Part shown: positions 1 through 5,319 of the stretch, one piece after another | Numbering within the stretch: position 1 is the stretch's first letter | Layout of the letters: every line of letters begins with the position of its first letter | Assembly: GCA_023435325.1 (NCBI GenBank) | Contig: JAEYRT010000101.1 | Location: 1-5,319, forward strand | Direction: 5' to 3' | DNA: 5,319 bases | DNA from: Pseudomonadota bacterium | GTDB taxonomy: Bacteria > Pseudomonadota > Gammaproteobacteria > Burkholderiales > Burkholderiaceae_C | Notes under the pieces: generated by a model | What the model saw: only the letters and a program-made list of their open reading frames with translations | The model's database searches: none | Told to the model about the DNA's origin: nothing | Translations under genes and position numbers: made by a program

Positions 1-11
1 GCTTCTCTTTT

Positions 12-17
12 TAAAAT
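12..17 (+). promoter_or_regulatory. possible -10 element before the pseudouridine synthase gene
   Basis: TAAAAT matches the sigma-70 -10 consensus at five of six positions and sits in a short AT-rich stretch. It would start transcription near position 24, about 19 bases before the chosen ATG. Any -35 would lie outside the window, so this cannot be confirmed. An alternative reading is that bases 2-37 are the tail of an upstream gene, because that frame is open up to a TGA at 35-37. Confidence 0.3.
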
Positions 18-30
18 CGCTCATGGCGGC

Positions 31-36
31 AAGGTG
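31..36 (+). promoter_or_regulatory. ribosome binding site deciding the rsuA start
   Basis: AAGGTG lies six bases before ATG 43 and only overlaps or abuts the alternative starts GTG 34 and ATG 37. The spacing therefore favours 43. Confidence 0.45.
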
Positions 37-42
37 ATGAAC

Positions 43-780
43 ATGCAACTGCAAGACATTCTTTACTCGCAAGGTTTTGGTATTCGCCGCGTGTGCTCGG
101 GTCTTGTACAGCAGGGGTGGGTAGAAGTCTATGAAGACGGCGCTGAACAGCCTGTGCGTGTGACGGATTCGACGGCCGAGTACGAGCCAGAAGGTCTGCG
201 CTTTCGTGTCCAGGGAGTGGACTGGGAATATCACGAAAAAGGGTATGCCATCCTTTACAAGCCTGCGGGCACGGAGTGTTCGCAAAAGCCATCGGCCTAT
301 CCCAGTATTTACACCTTGCTGCCAGCGCCGCTGCGTCAGCGCCCGAACAAGGGGGCGGTGCAGGGCTTGCAGGCGGTCGGCCGTCTGGACCAGGACACCA
401 CCGGATTTCTGCTGCTCAGCGATGATGGGCAGTTTATCCACCGCATGAGCTCGCCCAAAAAGCATGTGCCCAAGGTCTACCGTGTGACGGCCAAGCACCC
501 AGTCACGCAGGCCATGGTGGATAAGCTGTTGGCCGGGGTGGTGCTTGATGATGATCCCAAGCCTGTCAAGGCTGCTGCATGCGAGCTCGTGTCTGAGCAT
601 GTGCTGGATCTGACGTTGACCGAAGGCAAGTACCACCAGGTCAAGCGCATGTTGGCCGCTGTGGGCAACCGCGTGGAGGGGTTGCATCGCTGGAAGATTG
701 GCGGGCTGGAGCTGCCCGCGGATATGAAGCCTGGTGAATGGCGTTGGCTGAAGCCGCAAGACCTGGCGCTGCTGCGCTGA
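43..780 (+). CDS. rsuA: RsuA-type 16S rRNA pseudouridine synthase
   Basis: This cytoplasmic enzyme of the RsuA/RluB/E/F family should isomerise one uridine in rRNA; the RsuA prototype modifies U516 of 16S rRNA. The first 50 or so residues look like an S4 RNA-binding domain (FGIRRVCSGLVQQGWVEV). The catalytic domain follows, with GRLDQDTTGFLLLSDDG holding the catalytic Asp (residue 116 from this start), then HRMSSPKKHVPKVYRV and the family signature EGKYHQVKRM near residue 200. At 245 residues it is slightly longer than E. coli RsuA (231). I chose ATG 43 because AAGGTG at 31-36 is a reasonable ribosome site six bases upstream and the protein then begins MQLQDIL, as relatives do. GTG 34 or ATG 37 are possible; ATG 37 would overlap a TGA at 35-37. 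DTTGFLLLSDDG and the HR..SP motif favour RsuA over RluB/E/F, but the exact target uridine is inferred. It stands alone, followed by its own terminator and convergent with the short ppx. Confidence 0.88.
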   Translation: MQLQDILYSQGFGIRRVCSGLVQQGWVEVYEDGAEQPVRVTDSTAEYEPEGLRFRVQGVDWEYHEKGYAILYKPAGTECSQKPSAYPSIYTLLPAPLRQRPNKGAVQGLQAVGRLDQDTTGFLLLSDDGQFIHRMSSPKKHVPKVYRVTAKHPVTQAMVDKLLAGVVLDDDPKPVKAAACELVSEHVLDLTLTEGKYHQVKRMLAAVGNRVEGLHRWKIGGLELPADMKPGEWRWLKPQDLALLR

Positions 781-802
781 ACGCTGCCATTTTTGTCACA
801 AG

Positions 803-836
803 AGCCAGGGCCTTGTCATGGGGCCCTGGCTTTGTT
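803..836 (+). terminator. rho-independent terminator of rsuA
   Basis: A perfect 10-bp GC-rich stem (AGCCAGGGCC at 803-812 with GGCCCTGGCT at 822-831) encloses a 9-base loop and runs into TTTGTT on the plus strand. It lies 22 bases after the rsuA stop. The minus strand has no T tract after the stem, so it is less convincing as a terminator for the convergent ppx gene, although that transcript would run through it. Confidence 0.8.
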
Positions 837-858
837 GCAGCTGAGCCGCTGTGATGGC

Positions 859-1782
859 TCAAACAGAGGCGGTCAGCGCCTGGTGCATTTCAAATATCAA
901 CCCGTGCCGCAAGGCGCCTTGGGCGATGCGCATGTGGTCTAGGCGCAGGAGGTCGAACACGGCACACATGATGCTCACACCTCCGCCGATGACTGGGCGC
1001 AACTCTTCACGCAAGCCCTGCAATGGCAGGCGGTGGATGTGGCCTGCCTGAATCAATTGGGATTTGAGCTGGAACAGCCCGGCACGGGAAATTTCTCCTG
1101 GCGGCTGCCCCATCTGGTGCAGGGCTCTGCTGATGGCTCCTGCCGTTCCTGACGCGCCCAGTACCTGCTCCCATGCATGGCCCTGCAAGGGCTGCAGATG
1201 TTGTTGCAGCAAGGCCTGGGCTGCAATGTCTGCTGCGTGAAAGCGCTCCGCGCCCAGACTGCCATCACTGAAAAAACGCTGTGCCCACGCCACGCTGCCG
1301 ATGGGGCAGGAAATGGCGACTTTGAGCCCATGGCCCTGGCCAATGCAGATCTCGGTGGAGCGGCCGCCGATGTCGATGACCAGCCGGTGCTCTCCGTGGT
1401 CGGGCAGCATGCTGGCAACACCCTGGTAGATGAGTGCGGCTTCACATTCACCCGAGATGAGCTGCACGGGGCGGCCCACAATGGCACTGGCTTGAGACAG
1501 GAATGCATCGCGGTTATGTGCTTCGCGCAAGGTTTGCGTGGCAACGACGCGGCGCTGTTGCGCAGGGATATGCCCGATCAGGTCCGCATAGCGGCGCAGG
1601 CACTCCAGACCACGCTGGAGCGCGGAGGCTTCCAGATGCCCGTTGGCGTCAAGAGCGCCGCCGAGGCGCACGGTTTCCTTGCGCTGCAGCTCCACCTGCA
1701 GTTTGCCGTTCGTGACCCGGCCCACGAGCAGCAAGATGCTATTGGAGCCAATGTCGATGGCGGCAAGAAGAGGAGCTTTCAT
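859..1782 (-). CDS. short Ppx/GppA-family phosphatase (exopolyphosphatase-like)
   Basis: The protein has 307 residues and consists only of the two actin-like ATPase-fold domains of the Ppx/GppA family. It lacks the C-terminal HD-like half of the roughly 500-residue enterobacterial enzymes. Visible motifs are the phosphate-1 loop DIGSNS (residues 10-15), ATQTLREAHN (81-90), ISGECEA with Glu114 aligned to the catalytic Glu121 of E. coli Ppx, the phosphate-2 loop DIGGRSTE (137-144), GASGTAGA (209-216) and IAQGALRHG near the end. Family members release terminal phosphate from polyP or convert pppGpp to ppGpp; short forms are known as exopolyphosphatases in actinobacteria. The middle of the usual DIGGGS loop is changed to GGR. 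By hand alignment it is about 45% identical to the corresponding part of the second ppx at 4285-5319. ATG 1782 is the first usable start, since an in-frame TAA lies 11 codons upstream and DIGSNS is close behind. No Shine-Dalgarno site is visible. It is divergent from ppk. Polyphosphate versus pppGpp preference cannot be told from sequence. Confidence 0.9.
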   Translation of the reverse strand: MKAPLLAAIDIGSNSILLLVGRVTNGKLQVELQRKETVRLGGALDANGHLEASALQRGLECLRRYADLIGHIPAQQRRVVATQTLREAHNRDAFLSQASAIVGRPVQLISGECEAALIYQGVASMLPDHGEHRLVIDIGGRSTEICIGQGHGLKVAISCPIGSVAWAQRFFSDGSLGAERFHAADIAAQALLQQHLQPLQGHAWEQVLGASGTAGAISRALHQMGQPPGEISRAGLFQLKSQLIQAGHIHRLPLQGLREELRPVIGGGVSIMCAVFDLLRLDHMRIAQGALRHGLIFEMHQALTASV

Positions 1783-1810
1783 GGCAGGCAGAAAAATACA
1801 CAGCCTGCCA
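1782..1810 (-). promoter_or_regulatory. hairpin abutting the start codon of the short ppx
   Basis: TGGCAGGC and GCCTGCCA form an 8-bp perfect stem with a 13-base, T-rich loop. Read on the minus strand, the stem ends at the A of the AUG. No AGGAGG-like site is present between stem and start. It could restrict ribosome access. It could also be chance: the loop contains TATTTT, which might be a -10 for an almost leaderless transcript, but no matching -35 was found. Confidence 0.35.
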
Positions 1811-1875
1811 GATTACCATTTTGGCGCCCGATCTCAGACCATCCCTGTGCTTGCCTGCATTTGGTGTGAACGAAA

Positions 1876-1904
1876 CGGTCACTCTTCTGTCATGGTTTCG
1901 TCAC
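1876..1904 (+). promoter_or_regulatory. Pho box (PhoB binding site) upstream of ppk
   Basis: Three direct repeats resembling the PhoB half-site CTGTCAY occur with exact 11-base spacing: CGGTCAC (1876-1882, 6 of 7), CTGTCAT (1887-1893, 7 of 7) and TCGTCAC (1898-1904, 5 of 7). Spacers are 4 bases, as in known Pho boxes. The last half-site ends 10 bases before a candidate -10, the arrangement of PhoB-activated promoters where the box replaces the -35. This predicts induction of ppk in phosphate starvation. Confidence 0.72.
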
Positions 1905-1914
1905 AAATCTTGAA

Positions 1915-1920
1915 GATACT
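1915..1920 (+). promoter_or_regulatory. candidate -10 of the PhoB-dependent ppk promoter
   Basis: GATACT matches TATAAT at four of six positions and stands 10 bases after the Pho box. The implied transcription start is near 1927, giving a leader of about 19 bases before ATG 1946. GATAAC at 1921-1926 is an alternative -10. Confidence 0.45.
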
Positions 1921-1945
1921 GATAACGCACTGCAACAGAGTTTCC

Positions 1946-4108
1946 ATGGATCCCAAGACAGAACCCCCGTTTTTATCCCTGCCGTCTTTCATGCCTGCGC
2001 CAACGCAGGCAGTGCAGCGTGTGCCCCAAGTCGTTGCAGGCGTGCACGAGGCAGATCAGGGACAAGCACCCAAGACCGATTTGCAACTGCTGCCGCGCGA
2101 TCATTGCATTCTGGCGTTCAACGAGCGCGTGATGTCATGGGCGCGTCGTGAAGATGTGCCGCTGCTGGAGCGCTTGCGGTATCTGAGCATTGTTTCGTCC
2201 AACCTCGACGAGTTCTTTGAAGTGCGTTCGGCTCCGCATATCGCGGCAGTGAAGGCAGAGGCGCAAGGCGTCTACAACATGGACGATGGTCTGGCGCTGT
2301 TGCAAAAGGCGCAGGACTTGGTGGCCCGCCAGTATGCGCTGTACAACGACTCGCTGCTGCCTGCCTTTGAGGCGGCAGGCATTCGCATTGTGACGCACCG
2401 GGTGCGCACGGCAGCGCAGCGCAATTGGGTGCACAGGCACTTCCAGAACGCAGTCAAACCGCTGTTGGTACCGGTAGCCCTGGACCCGGCCCATCCATTC
2501 CCGCAGGTTGCCAACAAGTCGTTGAACATGGTGGTGCGCCTGAAGGGAGGGGATGCCTTTGGCAGAGCGAACGAGGTGGCAATCGTGAAATTGCCCCGGG
2601 TGCTGCCGCGCCTGATGGAGCTGCCGCGCAGCCTCTGTGGCAAGCAGCGCTTGTTCGTGAGCCTGTCCAGCATGGTGCGTGCGCACATTTCGGAATTGTT
2701 CGATGGCCGCGAGGTGGTGGAAGCCGTGCAGTTTCGCGTCACACGCAATACCGAGTTGTTGGTGGAAGAGGATGAGGTGGACGATTTGCGCACGGCGCTG
2801 CGCGAAGAGCTGGCTTATCGCCAGTTCGGTCAGGCCGTGCGTCTGGAGGTCACCAGCCATTGCTCGGAATTTCTGGCACAGACCCTGTTGCAGGAATTCG
2901 GTCTGCCGGAGCAGGCGCTGTTCCGTGTGCCGGGGCCGGTGAATCTGGTGCGCCTGGCGGAGCTGATTGACCTGGTGAATGAGCCCAGCATGCTGTTCCA
3001 GCCCTGGCAGGCCAGCTGGCCACGCCAGCTCAAGCCTGCGGCCAAGGTGATGGCGCAAATGCGCAGGAAGGATGTGCTGATCCACCAGCCTTTTGAGCAG
3101 TTCGATGCCGTGCTGGAGCTGCTGCGCGAAGCCGTGCATGACCCGGCGGTGGTGGCGATCAAGCAGACCATTTACCGCACGGGCGCCAAGTCCGAGCTGA
3201 TTGCGTTGCTCACGCAGGCCGTGCGCCTGGGCAAAGAGGTGATGGCGGTGGTGGAGCTCAAGGCCCGCTTTGATGAAGAGGCCAACATCAACTGGGCCGA
3301 TGCGCTGGAAGCCGTTGGCGCACAGGTGGTGTATGGCGTGGTGGGCCTCAAGACCCACGCCAAGATGCTGCTGATCACGCGCCGCGAGGGGCGGGGACTG
3401 CGCCGCTATGGCCACTTGTCCACGGGCAATTACAACCCCAAGACTGCGCGCCTGTACACGGATTTGAGCTATCTGACCTGCGACCCCGTGCTTACGGCCG
3501 ACATGGATGCCGTGTTCCGGCATCTGGCCAGCCCGAATGTGGTGCCACGGCTGCAAAAGCTGGTGATGGCCCCCTTCGCCTTGCAGCAGACCATGTTGTC
3601 GCATCTGGCATCGTGCAAGCAGGCCGCCCTCAAGGGGGAATATGCGCGGGTGGTGATCAAGAGCAATGCCATGACCGATGAAGACCTGATTCACGCCTTG
3701 GTGGATGCAGGACAGGCTGGCGTGCAGATCGATCTGATTGTGCGGGGTGCGTGCATGCTGCCTCCGCAGGTGCCGGGGGTGACGGACAATATTCGCGTGC
3801 GCTCCATCATCGGTCGCTTCCTGGAGCATTCTCGCGTGTTCTACTTTGCCTGGGGCGGGGCGCAGGAGCACTTGTACCTGTCCAGCGCGGACTGGATGCG
3901 CCGCAACATGACGCGTCGGGTGGAGCTGGCCTGGCCTGTGGAGCAGCCTGAGCTGCGCCAGCGCGTGATCGATGAATGTCTGGTGGCCTATCTGCATGAT
4001 GACCGCGATGGATGGACCCAGCAGCCCGACGGTACTTATACAGCTGCGCCGCGTCCTGTGGATGGCAATGGCGCGCAGAACGCCCTGATGCATTGCTACG
4101 GCGCCTGA
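1946..4108 (+). CDS. ppk: polyphosphate kinase PPK1
   Basis: PPK1 reversibly transfers the gamma phosphate of ATP to a growing inorganic polyphosphate chain through a phosphohistidine; it is often associated with the inner membrane. The 720-residue product has the four PPK1 regions: N domain (about 45-145, FNERV and SSNLDEFFEVR), head domain (about 146-357), C1 (about 358-538, KQTIYR, ARFDEEANINW, GLKTHAK, STGNYNP) and C2 (about 539-715, RGACMLPP, FLEHSRVFYF). Residues equivalent to E. coli N45, R375, R405, H435, Y468, R564 and H592 are all present as N86, R411, R441, H471 (phosphohistidine), Y504, R600 and H628; from R411 on the offset is constantly 36. The enzyme should be active. The N-terminus carries about 40 extra Pro/Gln-rich residues compared with E. 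coli (688 aa). The frame is open far upstream, but ATG 1892 falls inside the Pho box and before the predicted transcript start, so ATG 1946 was chosen; ATG 1991 is possible. The ribosome site (ACAGAG, 1935-1940) is weak. It is divergent from the short ppx, convergent with the long ppx, and not in an operon here. Confidence 0.96.
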   Translation: MDPKTEPPFLSLPSFMPAPTQAVQRVPQVVAGVHEADQGQAPKTDLQLLPRDHCILAFNERVMSWARREDVPLLERLRYLSIVSSNLDEFFEVRSAPHIAAVKAEAQGVYNMDDGLALLQKAQDLVARQYALYNDSLLPAFEAAGIRIVTHRVRTAAQRNWVHRHFQNAVKPLLVPVALDPAHPFPQVANKSLNMVVRLKGGDAFGRANEVAIVKLPRVLPRLMELPRSLCGKQRLFVSLSSMVRAHISELFDGREVVEAVQFRVTRNTELLVEEDEVDDLRTALREELAYRQFGQAVRLEVTSHCSEFLAQTLLQEFGLPEQALFRVPGPVNLVRLAELIDLVNEPSMLFQPWQASWPRQLKPAAKVMAQMRRKDVLIHQPFEQFDAVLELLREAVHDPAVVAIKQTIYRTGAKSELIALLTQAVRLGKEVMAVVELKARFDEEANINWADALEAVGAQVVYGVVGLKTHAKMLLITRREGRGLRRYGHLSTGNYNPKTARLYTDLSYLTCDPVLTADMDAVFRHLASPNVVPRLQKLVMAPFALQQTMLSHLASCKQAALKGEYARVVIKSNAMTDEDLIHALVDAGQAGVQIDLIVRGACMLPPQVPGVTDNIRVRSIIGRFLEHSRVFYFAWGGAQEHLYLSSADWMRRNMTRRVELAWPVEQPELRQRVIDECLVAYLHDDRDGWTQQPDGTYTAAPRPVDGNGAQNALMHCYGA

Positions 4109-4133
4109 GCGGTTGACAAAGCACCATCCTGGC

Positions 4134-4164
4134 AAAAAACGGATGCATGCAGCATCCGTTTTTT
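4134..4164. terminator. ppk terminator, symmetric and potentially bidirectional
   Basis: A perfect 13-bp inverted repeat (AAAAAACGGATGC at 4134-4146 and GCATCCGTTTTTT at 4152-4164) with a 5-base loop starts 26 bases after the ppk stop. The A and T tracts form the base of the stem, so it can terminate transcription from either side, serving ppk on the plus strand and backing up the long ppx on the minus strand. Confidence 0.88.
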
Positions 4165-4190
4165 ATGGCCAAATTCATCAGAGTAAATCG

Positions 4191-4282
4191 AAAAAGAGAG
4201 CTGCTTGCGCTTTTGGGATAAGCATTTCAGATATTTTTCTATCTGAAAACGTTTACCAGTAAGCGAAAGCAGCTCTCTTTTT
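4191..4282. repeat. nested inverted repeat between convergent ppk and ppx; possible bidirectional terminator or dispersed palindrome
   Basis: Outer arms of 22 bases (4191-4212 and 4261-4282) are complementary with a single mismatch (C against A at the fifth base of the pair region AAGCG(C/A)AAGC). Inside is a second perfect hairpin, TTTCAGATA (4225-4233) with TATCTGAAA (4240-4248) and a 6-base loop. The arms begin AAAAAGAGAG and end CTCTCTTTTT, so either transcript leaves the stem with a T run. The right arm ends three bases before the ppx stop codon. The element is clearly more AT-rich than the flanking genes. From memory, palindromes with GAGCTGCTTGCGCTT recur in Comamonadaceae spacers, which would make this a REP- or MITE-like copy. 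No transposase or target duplication is evident. Confidence 0.75.
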
Positions 4283-4284
4283 GT

Positions 4285-5319
4285 TTAATCCAATTGCAGC
4301 ACCAACTCCCAATCGGACTTGCCGATGGCTTCGGTTTCTTCGCGCAGCAACTGCGTACTCAGCGGAAAGCGCTGCGCCCAGCCTGCAGGCATCTGCAGCA
4401 GCAATTGCTTGTCACGGCGCTGCAACTGCACGCCTTGCAATTCAGGAGCGCGGCGGTTGCTGCACAGCACGGCAGCCAGGCGCAGGCACAGCAGCTGCTC
4501 GGCATTGGACGGCAGATGCATGAAGGCTTCCATTTTCTTGAGCTTGCCACGGTGGCCCAGCACGAGGTTCTGCAGGTGTGCCAGTTCGGCAGGCGTGAAG
4601 CCTGGCGCATTGCATTGCTCCAGGATGTAGGCGCTGTGACGGTGGTAGTTGCTGCGCGAGATGCGGCAGCCAATTTCATGCAGCAGGCCGGCCCAGGCCA
4701 GGGCTGCAGGTGCCGTGCTGGTTTCCGGGTGCAGCTGCAGCCACAGTTGCTGGGCAGTTTCGGCCACGTGGCGGGCGTGGATCTGGTTGACGCCAAAACG
4801 CTGCATCAGGCCGAGGACACTGGCGGTGTGGATGTCACCCATGCTGTCATCGTCCACCAGACCGTAGAGCACGCCCAGACGCAATGCGCCCTGGGCCACT
4901 TCCATGTGCTCCAGGTCCAGCAGATCGAAGATGGCGCGCAGCACGCTCAAGCCACCGGCCACAACGGGGCGGCGGTCTTCTTTCAGGCCGTCGAGCTTGA
5001 CGCGATCAATGTGCCCGAAACGCAGCAGCTGTTGCTGCAGCCAGTCCAGGCCCGCGCGGGTGATGACCCCTTGGCCCTGACCATTGGCAGCAAGGGTGTC
5101 ACCCACGGCATTGGCTGTACCGGCCGAGGCATAGGCCACTTCCCAGCTGCCAGGGCGGAAGGTGTCCAGCGCTTCATCCAGCACTGCGCGTGCGGCGATT
5201 TCTGCTGTTTTGAAGGCATCCGGTGTGAGATCACCCTGCGGGAAATAGCGCGATGTCCATGCCACGCTGCCAATGCGGTAGGAGGCCACCGATTGCGTCG
5301 CCGCGCCCTGGCCCAATAC
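4285..5319 (-). CDS. ppx: long Ppx/GppA phosphatase with HD-like C-terminal module, N-terminus beyond the window
   Basis: This is the last 344 residues of a Ppx/GppA-family exopolyphosphatase (or pppGpp phosphatase); the frame is open through the window edge and begins just after where the DIGGGSTE phosphate loop should be. A TTG at 5314-5316 is an internal Leu, not a start. The first 155 or so residues finish the actin-like domain (IGSVAW, SAGTANAVG, RPVVAGGLSVLRA, HMEVAQGALRLG) and align at about 45% identity with the short ppx at 859-1782. The remaining 190 residues form the extra C-terminal domain of full-length Ppx: HARHVAETA, LLHEIGCRIS and NYHRHSAYIL resemble an HD-type helical module, followed by CLRLAAVLCSNRR and a final beta-rich segment ending in LVLQLD. 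In E. coli Ppx this half contributes to dimerisation and long-chain polyP binding. The full protein is expected near 500 residues. It converges on ppk. The name ppx rather than gppA is chosen from the ppk neighbourhood and is an inference. Confidence 0.92.
   Translation of the reverse strand, partial: VLGQGAATQSVASYRIGSVAWTSRYFPQGDLTPDAFKTAEIAARAVLDEALDTFRPGSWEVAYASAGTANAVGDTLAANGQGQGVITRAGLDWLQQQLLRFGHIDRVKLDGLKEDRRPVVAGGLSVLRAIFDLLDLEHMEVAQGALRLGVLYGLVDDDSMGDIHTASVLGLMQRFGVNQIHARHVAETAQQLWLQLHPETSTAPAALAWAGLLHEIGCRISRSNYHRHSAYILEQCNAPGFTPAELAHLQNLVLGHRGKLKKMEAFMHLPSNAEQLLCLRLAAVLCSNRRAPELQGVQLQRRDKQLLLQMPAGWAQRFPLSTQLLREETEAIGKSDWELVLQLD

Larger units (their letters stand above)
1783..1945. 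other. divergent intergenic control region between short ppx and ppk
   Basis: These 163 bases separate the two divergent starts. The ppk-proximal half holds the Pho box and -10; the ppx-proximal half holds the start-codon hairpin. I found no convincing -35/-10 pair for the minus-strand ppx gene, so its promoter remains unassigned. Confidence 0.6.

Noticed and set aside
859..1782. The short ppx as a truncated pseudogene
   Set aside because: The frame is intact, both phosphate loops and the catalytic Glu are retained, and it ends cleanly after the actin-like domains, as in known short Ppx proteins.
1177..1869. A 230-codon plus-strand open frame over the short ppx and spacer
   Set aside because: It is antisense to a well-supported Ppx/GppA protein, has no family resemblance, and runs through the start-codon hairpin region of that gene.
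1643..1945. An extra 101 codons on the 5' end of ppk, starting at 1643 or at ATG 1892
   Set aside because: This stretch overlaps the short ppx start and the Pho box, its translation is unlike PPK1, and the predicted transcript begins near 1927.
4113..4118. Perfect -35 hexamer TTGACA just after the ppk stop
   Set aside because: No -10-like sequence lies 16-18 bases downstream; that position is the A-rich base of the ppk terminator and no gene follows on the plus strand.
2135..4135. A 666-codon open frame antisense to ppk
   Set aside because: It is a codon-bias shadow of a high-GC gene. Its translation is His/Gln/Leu-rich with no recognisable domain, and the plus strand encodes PPK1 with all catalytic residues.
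5314..5316. TTG as a start codon for the long ppx
   Set aside because: The frame stays open to the window edge and the residues here align to the middle of the short paralog (VLGQG with CIGQG at residues 146-150), so the gene begins outside the window.
1..5319. CRISPR array, tRNA, rRNA, insertion sequence or toxin-antitoxin pair
   Set aside because: Reading both strands showed no regularly spaced repeats, RNA-gene signatures, transposase motifs or small paired genes.

Overview
The window looks like chromosomal DNA from a betaproteobacterium, most likely Burkholderiales/Comamonadaceae (Comamonas-like). This rests on high-GC coding DNA, the style of the PPK1 N-terminus (ILAFNERV, SSNLDEFFEVR), and a dispersed-looking intergenic palindrome that I associate from memory with that family. 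No search was run, so the taxonomy is an inference. No phage, transposase, CRISPR, tRNA or rRNA is visible.

Layout: (1) 43-780 (+) an RsuA-type rRNA pseudouridine synthase, closed by a rho-independent terminator at 803-836. (2) 859-1782 (-) a short, one-module Ppx/GppA phosphatase (307 aa). (3) 1783-1945 a divergent control region with a good three-half-site Pho box and a -10 pointing towards ppk. (4) 1946-4108 (+) ppk, polyphosphate kinase PPK1 (720 aa), with every ligand and catalytic residue of the E. coli enzyme in register. (5) 4109-4284 a convergent spacer with a perfect 13-bp terminator hairpin and a larger nested inverted repeat of about 92 bp. (6) 4285-5319 (-) the C-terminal part of a second, longer Ppx/GppA protein that carries an HD-like C-terminal module and runs off the window edge.

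The theme from 859 onward is polyphosphate turnover. PPK1 makes polyP from ATP, and Ppx-family enzymes remove terminal phosphates from polyP and/or hydrolyse pppGpp. The unusual point is that ppk lies between two paralogous ppx genes of different architecture, both on the opposite strand, so synthesis and breakdown are transcribed separately. The Pho box suggests that only the kinase is under direct phosphate-starvation control. The RsuA-like gene is a separate housekeeping unit. I see no evidence for a wholly new system; the most useful leads are the regulatory site, the paralog sandwich, the altered phosphate-loop motif in the short Ppx, and the nested palindrome.
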